Position numbers and translations under genes: made by a program
DNA from: Niallia nealsonii
GTDB taxonomy: Bacteria > Bacillota > Bacilli > Bacillales > Cytobacillaceae
Assembly (NCBI RefSeq): GCF_002835805.1
Contig: NZ_PISE01000004.1
Span: 62,001-126,000 of the forward strand
Direction: 5' to 3'
Length of the DNA: 64,000 bases
Shown here: piece after piece, positions 50,518 through 61,901 of the stretch
Layout of the letters: each line of letters opens with the position of its first letter
How positions within the stretch are numbered: the stretch's first letter is position 1
Notes under the pieces: model-generated
The model's input: only the letters and a program-made list of their open reading frames with translations
Databases searched by the model: none
Told to the model about the DNA's origin: nothing

Positions 50518-51699
50518 TTGTCAATATTTATTGGGATTATTGGGATTTTTATTACATTAGCAGTTGGATTTATTCTTTCAAATGATCGTAAGAATATCAA
50601 CTACAAAGCCATTATTATTCTAATGGTGCTTGAGTTTGTTGTTACGATTATTATGTTTAAAACAACAGTAGGTCTTAAAATAATTGAATCTGTATCGAAT
50701 GGTGTTTCTAATGTATTAAACTATGGATATGAAGGGGTTAATTTTGTAACAGGTGGACTAGTTCCAGAAGGTTCTAGCGTTTTCTTTATCAATGTATTAA
50801 TGCTTATTATTTTTACATCTACTCTATTATCTTTATTGACCTATATAAGAGTATTGCCTTTGGCGATTAAATATATTGGAGGAACTTTGGCAAAAATAAC
50901 TGGTCTTTCCAAGGTTGTTACGTTTAACAGCATAAATTCTATCTTTTTTGGCCAATCAGAATCATTGCTTGCGGTCAAATCACATCTAGATACAATGAAT
51001 GCAAATAAATTATTTGTCGTCTGCACTTCTGCAATGGCATCTGTTTCGGCATCCATAATGGGAGCATATATAAATATGATTCCGGCAAAATATGTGCTGG
51101 TTGCGATGCTTTTAAATTCTTTATCTTCTCTTATTATGGCAACATTAGTCGCTCCTATTAAAAAGAATGAAGATGAAACAATTAATATTAAAGAGGTATC
51201 CAATTCGAATTCTGTTTTTGGAGCTATTTCGGCAGGAGCCTTAGATGGTGGAAAAGTAGCTTTAATTGTTGCGGCAATGCTTGTAGCATATGTTGGGCTG
51301 CTTGCATTAATTAATGGATTTTTTAATAGTATTTTTGGTATTGGGTTTACGGAAATGCTTGGCTATCTTTTTGCACCAATTGCTTGGATTATGGGAATTC
51401 CTGCAAATGAGATGGTTACAGCGGGTTCGGTAATGGGGACAAAACTTGCAGCAAATGAATTTGTGGCAATGCTCCAGTTCCAAGAGCTTATTCCAAGCTT
51501 GTCAGAAAAAACAATCGGCATTGTTTCTACCTTTTTAGTATCATTCGCTAATTTCGCAAGCATTGGCATTATCTCTGGTTCCATTCAAGCCATTAATGGA
51601 GAAAAGGCTGACATTGTTGCAAAATTTGGTTTAAAAATGCTTCTGACAGCAACATTAGCTTCCGTTTTGACGGCGACAGTTGTTGGATTATTTATATAA
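50518..51699 (+). CDS. nupC: Concentrative nucleoside transporter
   Basis: 393 residues from TTG 50518, behind CAGGAGGAG; the longer frame from TTG 50482 has no ribosome site, and 393 is the usual NupC length. CNT-family nucleoside symporter with about 10 spans. Motifs: FFINVLMLIIFTSTLLSLLTYIRVLP, NSIFFGQSESLLAVK (nucleoside-binding), MASVSASIMGAYI, and GSVMGTKLAANEFVAM and SFANFASIGIISGSIQ near the end. Imports nucleosides with protons or sodium. Single gene with terminator. Confidence 0.95.
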   Translation: MSIFIGIIGIFITLAVGFILSNDRKNINYKAIIILMVLEFVVTIIMFKTTVGLKIIESVSNGVSNVLNYGYEGVNFVTGGLVPEGSSVFFINVLMLIIFTSTLLSLLTYIRVLPLAIKYIGGTLAKITGLSKVVTFNSINSIFFGQSESLLAVKSHLDTMNANKLFVVCTSAMASVSASIMGAYINMIPAKYVLVAMLLNSLSSLIMATLVAPIKKNEDETINIKEVSNSNSVFGAISAGALDGGKVALIVAAMLVAYVGLLALINGFFNSIFGIGFTEMLGYLFAPIAWIMGIPANEMVTAGSVMGTKLAANEFVAMLQFQELIPSLSEKTIGIVSTFLVSFANFASIGIISGSIQAINGEKADIVAKFGLKMLLTATLASVLTATVVGLFI

Positions 51700-51710
51700 G
51701 TGATGGAAGG

Positions 51711-51737
51711 AGACTAGGCATTTGTCTAGTCTTTTTT
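51711..51737 (+). terminator. Terminator of nupC
   Basis: AGACTAG, loop, CTAGTCT, TTTTT. Confidence 0.85.
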
Positions 51738-51915
51738 ATTATGTATTAACTAATGTGCAATGATGTACAGATGTACGGCAGAAAAATTGGGAACGATGGT
51801 GGTCAAATCGGTGGCAGCTGCAAACGAAAACTTTTATTCTTTTCATTCCTAGATTATTTCATTCCATTTTATCCATACTATAAAAGTAAATTGCTTAGCA
51901 AAGGAGGGATAAAAG

Positions 51916-52143
51916 ATGAAAATATTAGGCATCTTTCTTATGATTCTATTTTGTTCCGTATCACTAGTCATATTATTAGATCTTTCCATGAACTTTAGCC
52001 TCTCACAATCTTTATCTCATCTAATAAATCCATTCCGGGTAATGGATGCAGGAGAATATGTGATGTTGACAGGACTTTTTCTAATTGTTATTAGCCATCA
52101 AATTGTAATGATTATAAAAAGTAAATCGAATCGTTCTAACTAG
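51916..52143 (+). CDS. Small two-span membrane protein
   Basis: 75 residues: segment one ILGIFLMILFCSVSLVILLDL, a loop SLSHLINPFRVMDAGEY, segment two VMLTGLFLIVISHQIVMII, then a short basic tail. AAAGGAGGG precedes the ATG. No family recognised. Its last codons overlap the end of the convergent third gerB gene by 8 nt. Confidence 0.7.
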   Translation: MKILGIFLMILFCSVSLVILLDLSMNFSLSQSLSHLINPFRVMDAGEYVMLTGLFLIVISHQIVMIIKSKSNRSN

Positions 52144-53236
52144 AATTTTTTGTGAATCTTTTGCGTAGAAAGGAAACGAGCAATAGGATTAAAGGAATAA
52201 TTAGTATCATTGGTATATGCATAGAATAGATCATTTGCTTTCCTTCATTTAAATGTTCTACAAAATTAGAAGCCATGTTTAGCGATAAATAGATGACAAT
52301 GGTCCCGACTGGCAGTAAAATTCGATGGTGGCTTTTTAGTTTAAATAAGTCTGTAATTCCAATAATTGCAACATATATAAAAATAGATGCTTTAAAAAAC
52401 ACGGTAATCAATAGAGTAAACACCACAAGAGCATCAAGCCTTTGTATAAAATCCAGCAAATTAACCTTACCGACTGTTGCTAAAGTGGGAAATGTAGCAT
52501 TTTTCATTCCTTCTACTCCAAGAACAGCAATATTTAAACTAACAGTCCAACTTAAGGTAATTCCACTTGATACTAAAGCTGAAAGCCAGACCTTTTTTAC
52601 GTATTTTGGTTTATTTAATAAAGGGAGAAGTATTGTAAATGCGATCATTTCTCCAAATGGAAAAATAATTGTCTCAGGGAAAACAGTGGTTAAAACTGGT
52701 TTCCATCCATTTTCAAGAAAAGGAAGCAAATTATGAAATTCTACATTTCCTGAAACCAAGACAAAAAAATTCCCTGCCAGTCCAAAGAAGACCAAAATAA
52801 CAATAAATACTTCAGAGGTCCTTGCAAGCACTTCTACTCCCATATACAGTACATAGCAGATTGCAAGGACTAAGGGAATGGCGATGGCTAATAATGGTGT
52901 TTGAGTTAAAGTTGTTGCTGCAAGTAAAGCACTGATATCCCGAATGTTTCTAGCAGCAATATACAAGAAGTATAAAACATATAGAAAACCTATCATCCAC
53001 CCTAGATACTTGCCTAGAATTTTTCTTATATAGCCTGTGAGAGGAAGCTTTGGATACTGTCGAAATAATAAATAGTAGATAAAAAATAAGACCATGCCGC
53101 CTCCCATCGATAAAAGAGTAGCAAGCCAGGCATCCTTTCCAGCTGTTATGCCATAGCTAATAACTAAAGCAGTTCCCAACTCAAATATAAACATCATTGA
53201 AAATAGTTGGATGACACTAATTTTTGCTTTCTCCAT
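52136..53236 (-). CDS. GerB-family germination permease, third paralogue of the operon
   Basis: 366 residues, about ten membrane spans, closely similar along its whole length to the two GerB proteins upstream (same KISVIQLF start, CYVLYMGVEVLARTSEVFIVIL, NLLDFIQRLDALVVFTLLITVFFKASI). GerB subunits carry the germinant-binding pocket. Differences cluster in several loop and helix positions, which might change specificity. Last gene of the A-C-B-B-B operon, 100 nt after the second gerB. Confidence 0.93.
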   Translation of the reverse strand: MEKAKISVIQLFSMMFIFELGTALVISYGITAGKDAWLATLLSMGGGMVLFFIYYLLFRQYPKLPLTGYIRKILGKYLGWMIGFLYVLYFLYIAARNIRDISALLAATTLTQTPLLAIAIPLVLAICYVLYMGVEVLARTSEVFIVILVFFGLAGNFFVLVSGNVEFHNLLPFLENGWKPVLTTVFPETIIFPFGEMIAFTILLPLLNKPKYVKKVWLSALVSSGITLSWTVSLNIAVLGVEGMKNATFPTLATVGKVNLLDFIQRLDALVVFTLLITVFFKASIFIYVAIIGITDLFKLKSHHRILLPVGTIVIYLSLNMASNFVEHLNEGKQMIYSMHIPMILIIPLILLLVSFLRKRFTKNSS

Positions 53237-53336
53237 CGTCTACACAGTATCTCCTATCTTTAAAGCATGTATTATATGAATCAGAATGTTTTTTATACAT
53301 GCAAGCTTCCTATAATAATTGGTATAACAACTGATT

Positions 53337-54437
53337 CTAATTTGTTTTTGTCTTAAAGCGTTTTCTTATAAAAGAAACAATTAGCAAGAGAAGCGGGATA
53401 ACCATCAGCATCGGTACATGCAAGTAATAGGATAGTTGTTTTCCTTCTTCTAAGTGTTCAGAAAAATTGGAAGCCATGTTTAGTGATAAATAGATGACAA
53501 TGACCCCCATCGGCAGCACAATGCGATAATGGCTGTCCAGTTTAAACAAATCTGCAATGCCTATAACGGCAGCGTATAGATAAATGGCTGCTTTAAAAAA
53601 CACAGTAATCAATAGAGTAAACACTATAATAGCATCAAGTCTTTGGATAAAATCCAGCAAATTAATCTTGCCGACTGTTGCTAACGTAGGAAAAGTTGCT
53701 CTTTCGGTTACTTCCACTCCAAGAACAGCGATATTTAAACTAACAGTCCAGCTTAAGATAATGCCACTTAATATTAAGACAGAAAGCCCCACTCTTTTTA
53801 CATATTTGGGCTTATTCAACAAGGGGAGAAGCATAGTGAATACAATCATTTCTCCAAAAGGGAACGCGATTGTCTCCGGAAAAGCTGTAGTTAAAATGGG
53901 CTTCCATCCATTTTCAAGGATTGGCAGCAAATTATGGAATGCTACATTTCCAGAAACTAAAGCAAAAAAATTCCCGAAAATCCCAAATAAAAATAAAATA
54001 ACAATAAATACCTCAGACGTTCTCGCCAGCACTTCTGCTCCCATGTATATTACATAGCAGATTGCAAGAACCAATGGAATGATAATAGCAATTAACGGTG
54101 TTTCTTTTAGAGTAGATGAGACTAATAAATCGCCGAGCTCCCGCAAGTTTCTAGAAGCAATATACAAAAAATAAATGGTATAAATAAAGCCAATCATCCA
54201 TCCTAAATATTTGCCGAAAATTTTTCTTACATAGCCTGTGAGAGGAATTTTTGGATATTGCCGAAATAATAAGTAATGGATAAAAAATAAGACAATTCCT
54301 CCTTCCATTGAAAGAAGGATTGCAATCCATGCATCTTTTCTTGCGGTTATGCCATAGCTGACAACTAATGCCGTCCCCATCTCAAAAATAAACATCATTG
54401 CAAATAGTTGAATAACACTAATTTTTGCTTTTTCCAT
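53337..54437 (-). CDS. GerB-family germination permease, second paralogue
   Basis: 366 residues with the same fold and length as the third copy, to which it looks most alike (long shared stretches such as LPLLNKPKYVK and LSLNMASNF). Expected as an integral subunit of a GerA-type receptor in the spore inner membrane. 131 nt after the first gerB. No frameshift or stop inside; all three copies appear intact, which argues that each is used. Confidence 0.93.
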   Translation of the reverse strand: MEKAKISVIQLFAMMFIFEMGTALVVSYGITARKDAWIAILLSMEGGIVLFFIHYLLFRQYPKIPLTGYVRKIFGKYLGWMIGFIYTIYFLYIASRNLRELGDLLVSSTLKETPLIAIIIPLVLAICYVIYMGAEVLARTSEVFIVILFLFGIFGNFFALVSGNVAFHNLLPILENGWKPILTTAFPETIAFPFGEMIVFTMLLPLLNKPKYVKRVGLSVLILSGIILSWTVSLNIAVLGVEVTERATFPTLATVGKINLLDFIQRLDAIIVFTLLITVFFKAAIYLYAAVIGIADLFKLDSHYRIVLPMGVIVIYLSLNMASNFSEHLEEGKQLSYYLHVPMLMVIPLLLLIVSFIRKRFKTKTN

Positions 54438-54568
54438 TGTCTACTAGATATCTCCTATCGGTAAAACACGTAAATTAATAAGATTCTATTGCTTAATAAC
54501 TCTTGTTAGCATTTTGAGCTAAAGTTCTTTTGCTACTAAGGTTTTTAATACTAGAGAATAAAAACATA

Positions 54569-55681
54569 CTACGAGATTTTCACTGCTTTTTTCTTTTTTA
54601 AAAATTTTTTGATGTAAGAAAAGATCATCATAATAAACGGTAGAATAATCACAAGCGGCAGATGGAGATAGTATGCTTCCAATCGTCCTTCTTCTGAATG
54701 TTCCGGAATATTAGAGGAAGTAATCATAGATAAATAAATCACGATGATTCCCACTGGAAATATTATGCGATGATGATTCTTTAAGCCGAATAAATCTGCA
54801 ATTGCTGCAACAGTTCCATATATATATATGGAAGCTTTAAAAAAAACGGTGATAAGCAATGTAAATACCACTATGGCATCAAGTCTTTGCACAAAATCTA
54901 ACAGGTTAATTTTGCCGACTGTTGCGAGCGTAGGGAAAGTTGCTCTTTCCGTTACTTCTACACCAAGAACAGCGATATTTAAACTGACGGTCCAAGACAA
55001 GATTAAGCCACTTGATATTACAGCCGAAAGCCAGACTTTTTTTACATATTTCGATTTATTTAAAAAAGGAAGCAGCATGGTAAATACAATCATTTCTCCG
55101 AAAGGAAAAGTAATTGTATAAGGAAAAATAGTGTCTAAAATTGGTTTCCATCCATCTTCAAGAAAGGGACGTAAATTATGAAATTCCACATTTCCTGATA
55201 CTAGTACAAAAAAGTTTCCTGCGATCCCAAATAAAAATAAAATGACAATAAAAACTTCGGAAGTTCTTGCCAATACCTCTATGCCCATATAAAGCACATA
55301 ACAAATGGCAAGAACTAATGGAATGATTATTGCCAGTGTTGGTGTTTCTTGTAGCGTGGATGAAACCAATAAGTCGCTAAGCTCTCGAATGTTTTTGGAA
55401 GAAACATGTAAAAAATAAAGGATGTATAAAAAACCAATCATCCATCCTAAATATTTGCCGAAAATTTCCCTGCTATAACTTGTCAGAGGCAATTTAGGAT
55501 ATTGTCGAAATAGTAGATAGTATATAAAAAAAAGAATGATCCCTGCAGCCAAAGACAAAAGGATTGCAAACCATGCATCCTTTCTGGCAGAAATACCATA
55601 GCTTATAACTAAAGCAGTCCCCATATTAAACATGAACATCATCGCAAATAATTGTATAACACTTACTTTAGCTCTCTCCAT
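54569..55681 (-). CDS. GerB-family germination permease, first paralogue
   Basis: 370 residues, same family as the two genes downstream, but the most diverged of the three (start MERAKVSVIQLFAMMFMFN, ending with a Lys-rich tail KKFLKKKKAVKIS). About ten spans. Begins 39 nt after gerC, AAGGGAGAG before the ATG. Position directly after gerA and gerC makes it the founding B subunit of the operon. Confidence 0.93.
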   Translation of the reverse strand: MERAKVSVIQLFAMMFMFNMGTALVISYGISARKDAWFAILLSLAAGIILFFIYYLLFRQYPKLPLTSYSREIFGKYLGWMIGFLYILYFLHVSSKNIRELSDLLVSSTLQETPTLAIIIPLVLAICYVLYMGIEVLARTSEVFIVILFLFGIAGNFFVLVSGNVEFHNLRPFLEDGWKPILDTIFPYTITFPFGEMIVFTMLLPFLNKSKYVKKVWLSAVISSGLILSWTVSLNIAVLGVEVTERATFPTLATVGKINLLDFVQRLDAIVVFTLLITVFFKASIYIYGTVAAIADLFGLKNHHRIIFPVGIIVIYLSMITSSNIPEHSEEGRLEAYYLHLPLVIILPFIMMIFSYIKKFLKKKKAVKIS

Positions 55682-55720
55682 AGAAAAAATCTCTCCCTTC
55701 TGTAAAAGTCTTTATTCCAT

Positions 55721-56920
55721 TTACTTACTAGAAGGATTCATTCGCATGCCTGTTCGACGGATATATGCGTCAACGTTTATGCTTACTTTCGTTTCAGGAA
55801 ATACTTCTTCATCCCAAGTGTCGGAAATTTTTTTCCATAGTTTTTTATCTTTAATATTGACGTATTCACCAAAGCCTAAAAAATCACTTTTTTCTTCTTG
55901 AGCCATTTTTACGGTTAACTGAATTTCTTCTTTTATCTCCTTTTCCATCTTTTCTTCTAGCTGCTCTATCTTTTTTGATTGGGAAAGATCAATAGGGACA
56001 AGCGTTTCAGAAATGGTTCCTTCTGTATTAACGAATATATTTATTGTCGGTTTATTGTTTTTTATTTTAATTTTGATTGTTGTTTGGGCACGATTGACCT
56101 CAATGGCAATCGTATCTTTTGCTTTTTTATAATCAAGATTCAGGATTGTTTTTTTCATTTCATTCATAATCCATGTAGTGCCCCGTGATTCATTTTGTTC
56201 CAGCCATTTCTCAAGTTTTCCATCTTTAAAAAGGCTAAGTCCCCCTATTTCTATATTTGCTGCAGGAGATATTTGCTGAATGTTTTCTCCTTTATTGCCT
56301 TGTTCTTTGTCACCTTCAATTTGAACCCCTGAAACAACGAAACTTCCACCCTTCAACCCCTCAATCAATTGATCTGCATGGACGTTGATATACTCTCCCC
56401 ATTCACTTTGTGAGGTTTCCAAGTTATCGACTATGGAATCAGAAGGAATTGGATTAAGGGAAGTAGTTACTTGAAGAATGTCTTTTGCCGGTGTATTTCT
56501 TGCGATTAAAACAGGGAAAAGCATACGGAAATTTGAATCCCTTTCAATTAAATCGAATAAGTTCTGAATGCCATCTTTTGCAACTTCCTCACTCAGTATC
56601 ATTACTTGAATATGAGGATAAAAAAGTTGTCCTGGTACCATTGGCGAAATTTTTCGAAGTGCCTCTGCAAGTGTACTGCCTGAGTTGGAAAAGGTTCTTA
56701 CCGGAGCTGCCTGTACTTTTCCTGCTTGTTGTCCACCAGAAACTTGTGATGGATTAATAATTTGAATGGTCGCACGATACCGATTTTCATCATTTTCATC
56801 TTTATCAATGGCAATTCCTGATATAATGCTCAGCTTTTGCAATTCCCTGCTATCCCAACATCCGGATAAAAACAGGGAAGTACAGCATATCAAAAGCATC
56901 AAAAATATATTACGTTTCAT
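55721..56920 (-). CDS. Ger(x)C-family germination lipoprotein
   Basis: 399 residues starting at ATG 56920, spaced 8 nt from AAGAG; a longer frame extends into gerA but lacks a ribosome site. Lipoprotein signal ending in the lipobox LSGC, with WDSRELQKLSIISGIAIDKD following as in all GerC proteins. GEYVNIKDKKLWKKISDTWDEEVFPETKVSINVDAYIRRTGM is the conserved C-terminal region. The lipoprotein subunit sits on the outer face of the spore inner membrane. Overlaps gerA by 11 nt. Confidence 0.94.
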   Translation of the reverse strand: MKRNIFLMLLICCTSLFLSGCWDSRELQKLSIISGIAIDKDENDENRYRATIQIINPSQVSGGQQAGKVQAAPVRTFSNSGSTLAEALRKISPMVPGQLFYPHIQVMILSEEVAKDGIQNLFDLIERDSNFRMLFPVLIARNTPAKDILQVTTSLNPIPSDSIVDNLETSQSEWGEYINVHADQLIEGLKGGSFVVSGVQIEGDKEQGNKGENIQQISPAANIEIGGLSLFKDGKLEKWLEQNESRGTTWIMNEMKKTILNLDYKKAKDTIAIEVNRAQTTIKIKIKNNKPTINIFVNTEGTISETLVPIDLSQSKKIEQLEEKMEKEIKEEIQLTVKMAQEEKSDFLGFGEYVNIKDKKLWKKISDTWDEEVFPETKVSINVDAYIRRTGMRMNPSSK

Positions 56921-58547
56921 TTGCATCACTCTTAGGATTATTATTTGCTTTCTTTTCTTTTCTCTTTGTAGGGCCCAAATCACTAGAACCTTCGGCTCTA
57001 TTGGAATTGCCTTTATTAATTAAGCGTGGACGCTTTGACATAAATGGAAGCGGTACACGGATAAGTGAATCCTTTAAATCTGCTAATATGATAGGAGAAA
57101 AAGGAGCTAAGTATGGAATGCCAAATGACCGCAGACTGCAAGTATGTGCAACCAGTACAATTACTCCTATCCCAATCCCAAAAAGTCCATAAGTAGCAGC
57201 TAATATCATAAAGAAGAAACGAAGAAGCCGTGTTGCGTCCGTCATAGCATAATGGGGAATAGTGAAACTTGCGATAGCTGTTGCTGCCACAACAATAACC
57301 ATGGCACTTGACACAATTCCAGCAGAAACTGCTGCATCTCCCAAAACTAGTGCACCGACGATGGAGACAGCCTGACCAACCGGTCTTGGCATCCTAACAC
57401 CTGCTTCTCGCAAAACTTCAAAGGTAAATTCCATCAACAAGGCTTCAATAATAACTGGAAAAGGAACATTCTGGCGCTGTGCTGCGAGATTAATTAGTAA
57501 AGGTGTTGGAATCAACTCTTGATGAAAAGATAAAAATGCAATAAAAAGTGACGGACCAAGCAAGGTTATCATAAAGGATAAAATTCTAATAAACCGTAAA
57601 AATCCAACAATTGTCCAGCGTAAGTAATAATCTTCTGCAGTTTGGAAAAATTGAATCCACGTCGCAGGCAAAATTAAAGGATTTGGAGTTCCGTTAACGA
57701 AAATAACGATCCTTCCTTCTAACAAATTTCCAGCGACGACATCTGGTCTTTCTGTTACAAACATAGTTGGCCAAGGAGTAGCCATTTTATCGGAAATCCA
57801 TTCCTCAATCGTACTTGAACCATACATTTCATCTACCTTTATTTTATCTAAACGTTCCCGGACCTCCTGAAGAAGCTTGTTATTAACAATTCCATTAATA
57901 TACATAATGCCAATTTCTGTTTGAGTAATGTTGCCGATTTCCCTTGTTTCCAGCCATAAGTCAGGTGTTTTAATTCTGCTTCGAATTAAAGAAGTATTAG
58001 TAATGAGAGACTCTGTAAAACTGTCTCTGGGTCCCCTGACAGAGGGTTCTGATACAGGTTCTGTGATAGATCTTAACTCTCCACCTTGAGCTGCACATGC
58101 AAGCGCTTGGTTCGAACCATCAATAAGAACGATTGTTTGTCCTGATAGTAGATAAAGAAACAGTTTATTCCATTCTGTTACTTCTACTACATGTGTTATC
58201 GCCAGTAGATGTTCCTTAACAAATAAATTTAGGTCAGTAAGAGAAGGGGTTTCCTTATTTTCTGTAATATTCTGATCATCCATAAGGCGTTCGATAATAA
58301 AAGATCCCATTATTTGCTTATCTGCCAGTCCATTTATATAGATAGTAGCAACCTTTTTCAAAAAGGGTTTCCCCATCCTAAATTCTCTTAAATTTACATC
58401 ACTACTATTTCCTAATGCTTGTTTTACATTTTTAATATTAAAATCTAAATCAGTGCTCAATTCTTTAGTAATAGAGTTTATCTCTGTATCTACATATTCA
58501 ACTTTTTTTTTGTTTTTTTTAATCAGTTTACTCCATGAACTATTCAT
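56910..58547 (-). CDS. GerA-family germination receptor subunit
   Basis: 545 residues. Large hydrophilic N-terminal half (about 1-310) with LTDLNLFVKEHLLAITHVVEVTEWNKLFLYLLSGQT, GGELRSITEPVSEPSVRGPRDSFTESL (the most conserved GerA segment) and IEEWISDKMATPWPTMFVTERPDVVAGNLLEGRIVIFVNGTP. A C-terminal membrane half has five to six spans. The tail is Lys/Asn-rich. First gene of the receptor operon. Expected expression is in the forespore under sigma-G, but no clear sigma-G boxes were seen upstream. Confidence 0.96.
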   Translation of the reverse strand: MNSSWSKLIKKNKKKVEYVDTEINSITKELSTDLDFNIKNVKQALGNSSDVNLREFRMGKPFLKKVATIYINGLADKQIMGSFIIERLMDDQNITENKETPSLTDLNLFVKEHLLAITHVVEVTEWNKLFLYLLSGQTIVLIDGSNQALACAAQGGELRSITEPVSEPSVRGPRDSFTESLITNTSLIRSRIKTPDLWLETREIGNITQTEIGIMYINGIVNNKLLQEVRERLDKIKVDEMYGSSTIEEWISDKMATPWPTMFVTERPDVVAGNLLEGRIVIFVNGTPNPLILPATWIQFFQTAEDYYLRWTIVGFLRFIRILSFMITLLGPSLFIAFLSFHQELIPTPLLINLAAQRQNVPFPVIIEALLMEFTFEVLREAGVRMPRPVGQAVSIVGALVLGDAAVSAGIVSSAMVIVVAATAIASFTIPHYAMTDATRLLRFFFMILAATYGLFGIGIGVIVLVAHTCSLRSFGIPYLAPFSPIILADLKDSLIRVPLPFMSKRPRLINKGNSNRAEGSSDLGPTKRKEKKANNNPKSDANET

Positions 58548-58773
58548 AATTTGTATACTCCATTATGCAAGAATATTGGTGAATTTAGTGATTGATTTTA
58601 TCTTTTTAAGAATTTCCTTAATTTCCTATTTTATTCATGATTTAATTATTGCTGATTAGAGTTTAGCTAAAATTAAATAGGGATTTTAGCTGAATTTTAC
58701 ATATTTTTCTTTTTTTTGAAGCAAAATGGATAATAATAAGATAGTTAAGTGGCTTTAGAATGGAGAGATATTA

Positions 58774-59599
58774 ATGTTTAATAAAGTAGGCTCCTTAGAA
58801 GGTGTCTTATCAGTAATTCCCATATTAAAATCCGCTGTACCTACTGATTTATCAATAGCGATATGTGATAAAGAAAAATTTATTTCCTATTTTCCAGGAG
58901 AAACGATTGATTTAAAAATTAAAAAAAATCAGCGATTGCAGCCAGATGAACCATTAAGTGAGGCTTTAAAAAATAATAGAAGTTTAAGAGCAGATGTACC
59001 AGCTAATTTTTATGGGTATGAATTTACAGGTACGGCAACTCCTTTACATAATGAAAAGGGCGAAGTTATTGGAGGAATAGCGGTGCAATTGCGTAGACAA
59101 ACAGAGCTCCATACAATTGTTAATCAAATCTTAACTTCTCTGTCACAAGCAAATGGGCAAATCAGCGCGCTTGGAAATGGTTCTACTTCTTTGGCAAACT
59201 TCTCACAAGAACTTCTTGGACAGTCACATCAGGCAGGAGAAAATATTAATAAATCCACAGAAGTGCTTTCTATTATTAAACGTGTGGCTGATCAAACTAA
59301 TCTGCTTGGATTAAATGCAGCTATTGAGGCGGCTCGGGCAGGGGAAAAAGGAAAGGGATTTGAAGTAGTTGCGAATGAAATCCGCAAATTTTCAAAAGAA
59401 ACAGCTACATCTACTCAAACGATAAACAATACGATGTCCCAAATAAAAGATGCGACAAACTTAATTAATCAGTCAGTCAGTTGAAAAAATGGCATCTATT
59501 GGACAAACACAAGCAAAATTGATTGAACAAACCTCTATGTTTATGGAAGAAATTCAGCAGATGGCTAAGAAATTAAACGATTTTGCAAGCAAGCTGTAG
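58774..59599 (+). pseudogene. Soluble chemoreceptor (YfmS-like), interrupted by a CAGT-repeat frameshift
   Basis: The frame gives 236 residues: a PAS-like N-terminal domain (about 15-110, [40 protein letters not shown]), then an MCP signalling tip ([36 protein letters not shown]), ending SVS at 59484. The proper continuation, [19 protein letters not shown] to SKL with a stop at 59599, is in another frame. The shift lies at CAGTCAGTCAGT, 59470-59481: two copies of CAGT would restore the frame. No membrane spans. Could be a pseudogene, a sequencing slip or a phase-variable gene. Confidence 0.85.
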
Positions 59600-59687
59600 G
59601 GAATAAAAACTCTAAGGGAATAAACCTTTATCCTGGAATTTGCAATATTTTTTTATTAAGAAGCTTTATCCCTATTTAACAGACCTT

Positions 59688-59722
59688 TGATCCCAGTGAT
59701 TGAAGTTTCATTTTATAAGAAA
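59688..59722 (+). repeat. Dispersed repeat family A, terminal fragment
   Basis: TGATCCCAGTGATTGAAG followed by TTTCATTTTATA: only the right end of the element. Confidence 0.5.
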
Positions 59723-59767
59723 ATATAGTCATAGTCGCAATGGAGCAAATTTTTCCTCATTTATTAG

Positions 59768-61480
<1,713 letters not shown>

Positions 61481-61537
61481 TGGGCCATCGCTCATCATCT
61501 TCGCTAGTTGGCTTCAAGAAAATGATTGAAATTCAAA

Positions 61538-61586
61538 AATCAGGAGAAGAAAAACTAATTGTTTTTCTTCTCCTGATTGTATTTTA
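61538..61586 (+). terminator. Terminator of the glucosidase gene
   Basis: AATCAGGAGAAGAAAAAC, TAATT, GTTTTTCTTCTCCTGATT, then T-rich tail. Confidence 0.9.
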
Positions 61587-61657
61587 GGGTTTATTAGATA
61601 GACATTAGTAAAGAGGATTGATTAGATGAAAAAAAGCTTAATATAAGCAAAAAAAAG

Positions 61658-61699
61658 ATCCAAAGCATCTGATGAGTGAGTGTGATAGATGCTTTGGAT
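61658..61699 (-). terminator. Orphan minus-strand hairpin terminator
   Basis: ATCCAAAGCATCT and AGATGCTTTGGAT arms; on the minus strand followed by CTTTTTTTT. No minus-strand gene precedes it, so it may end a small RNA or be a stray element. From 61700 to 61901 I see only AT-rich sequence and the ADH promoter region. Confidence 0.6.
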
Positions 61700-61901
61700 A
61701 TATATAGTTCCATCCTTTTTCTATTTTACCTATAGGCACCTTAAAAATTTCTTAAAAAAAGATGATTATCTGATAATTTTTATAAAAAATAATTCAATAG
61801 ACCTATGTTTCGTTTAAAAGATGAGCTGCTTGAAAAAATGTTTTTAATTATTAGAAAATATAGTATGTTTAAAAAATAAAACTAAGAAAGGGGAGAGAAA
61901 T

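Noticed and set aside
51753-51998. 81-codon plus-strand frame before the two-span membrane protein
   Set aside because: Overlaps the better-supported gene at 51916 in another frame and lacks a ribosome site.
58548-58640. Sigma-G promoter before gerA
   Set aside because: GCATAAT is present, but no partner box at proper spacing could be found, so it is not listed as a feature.
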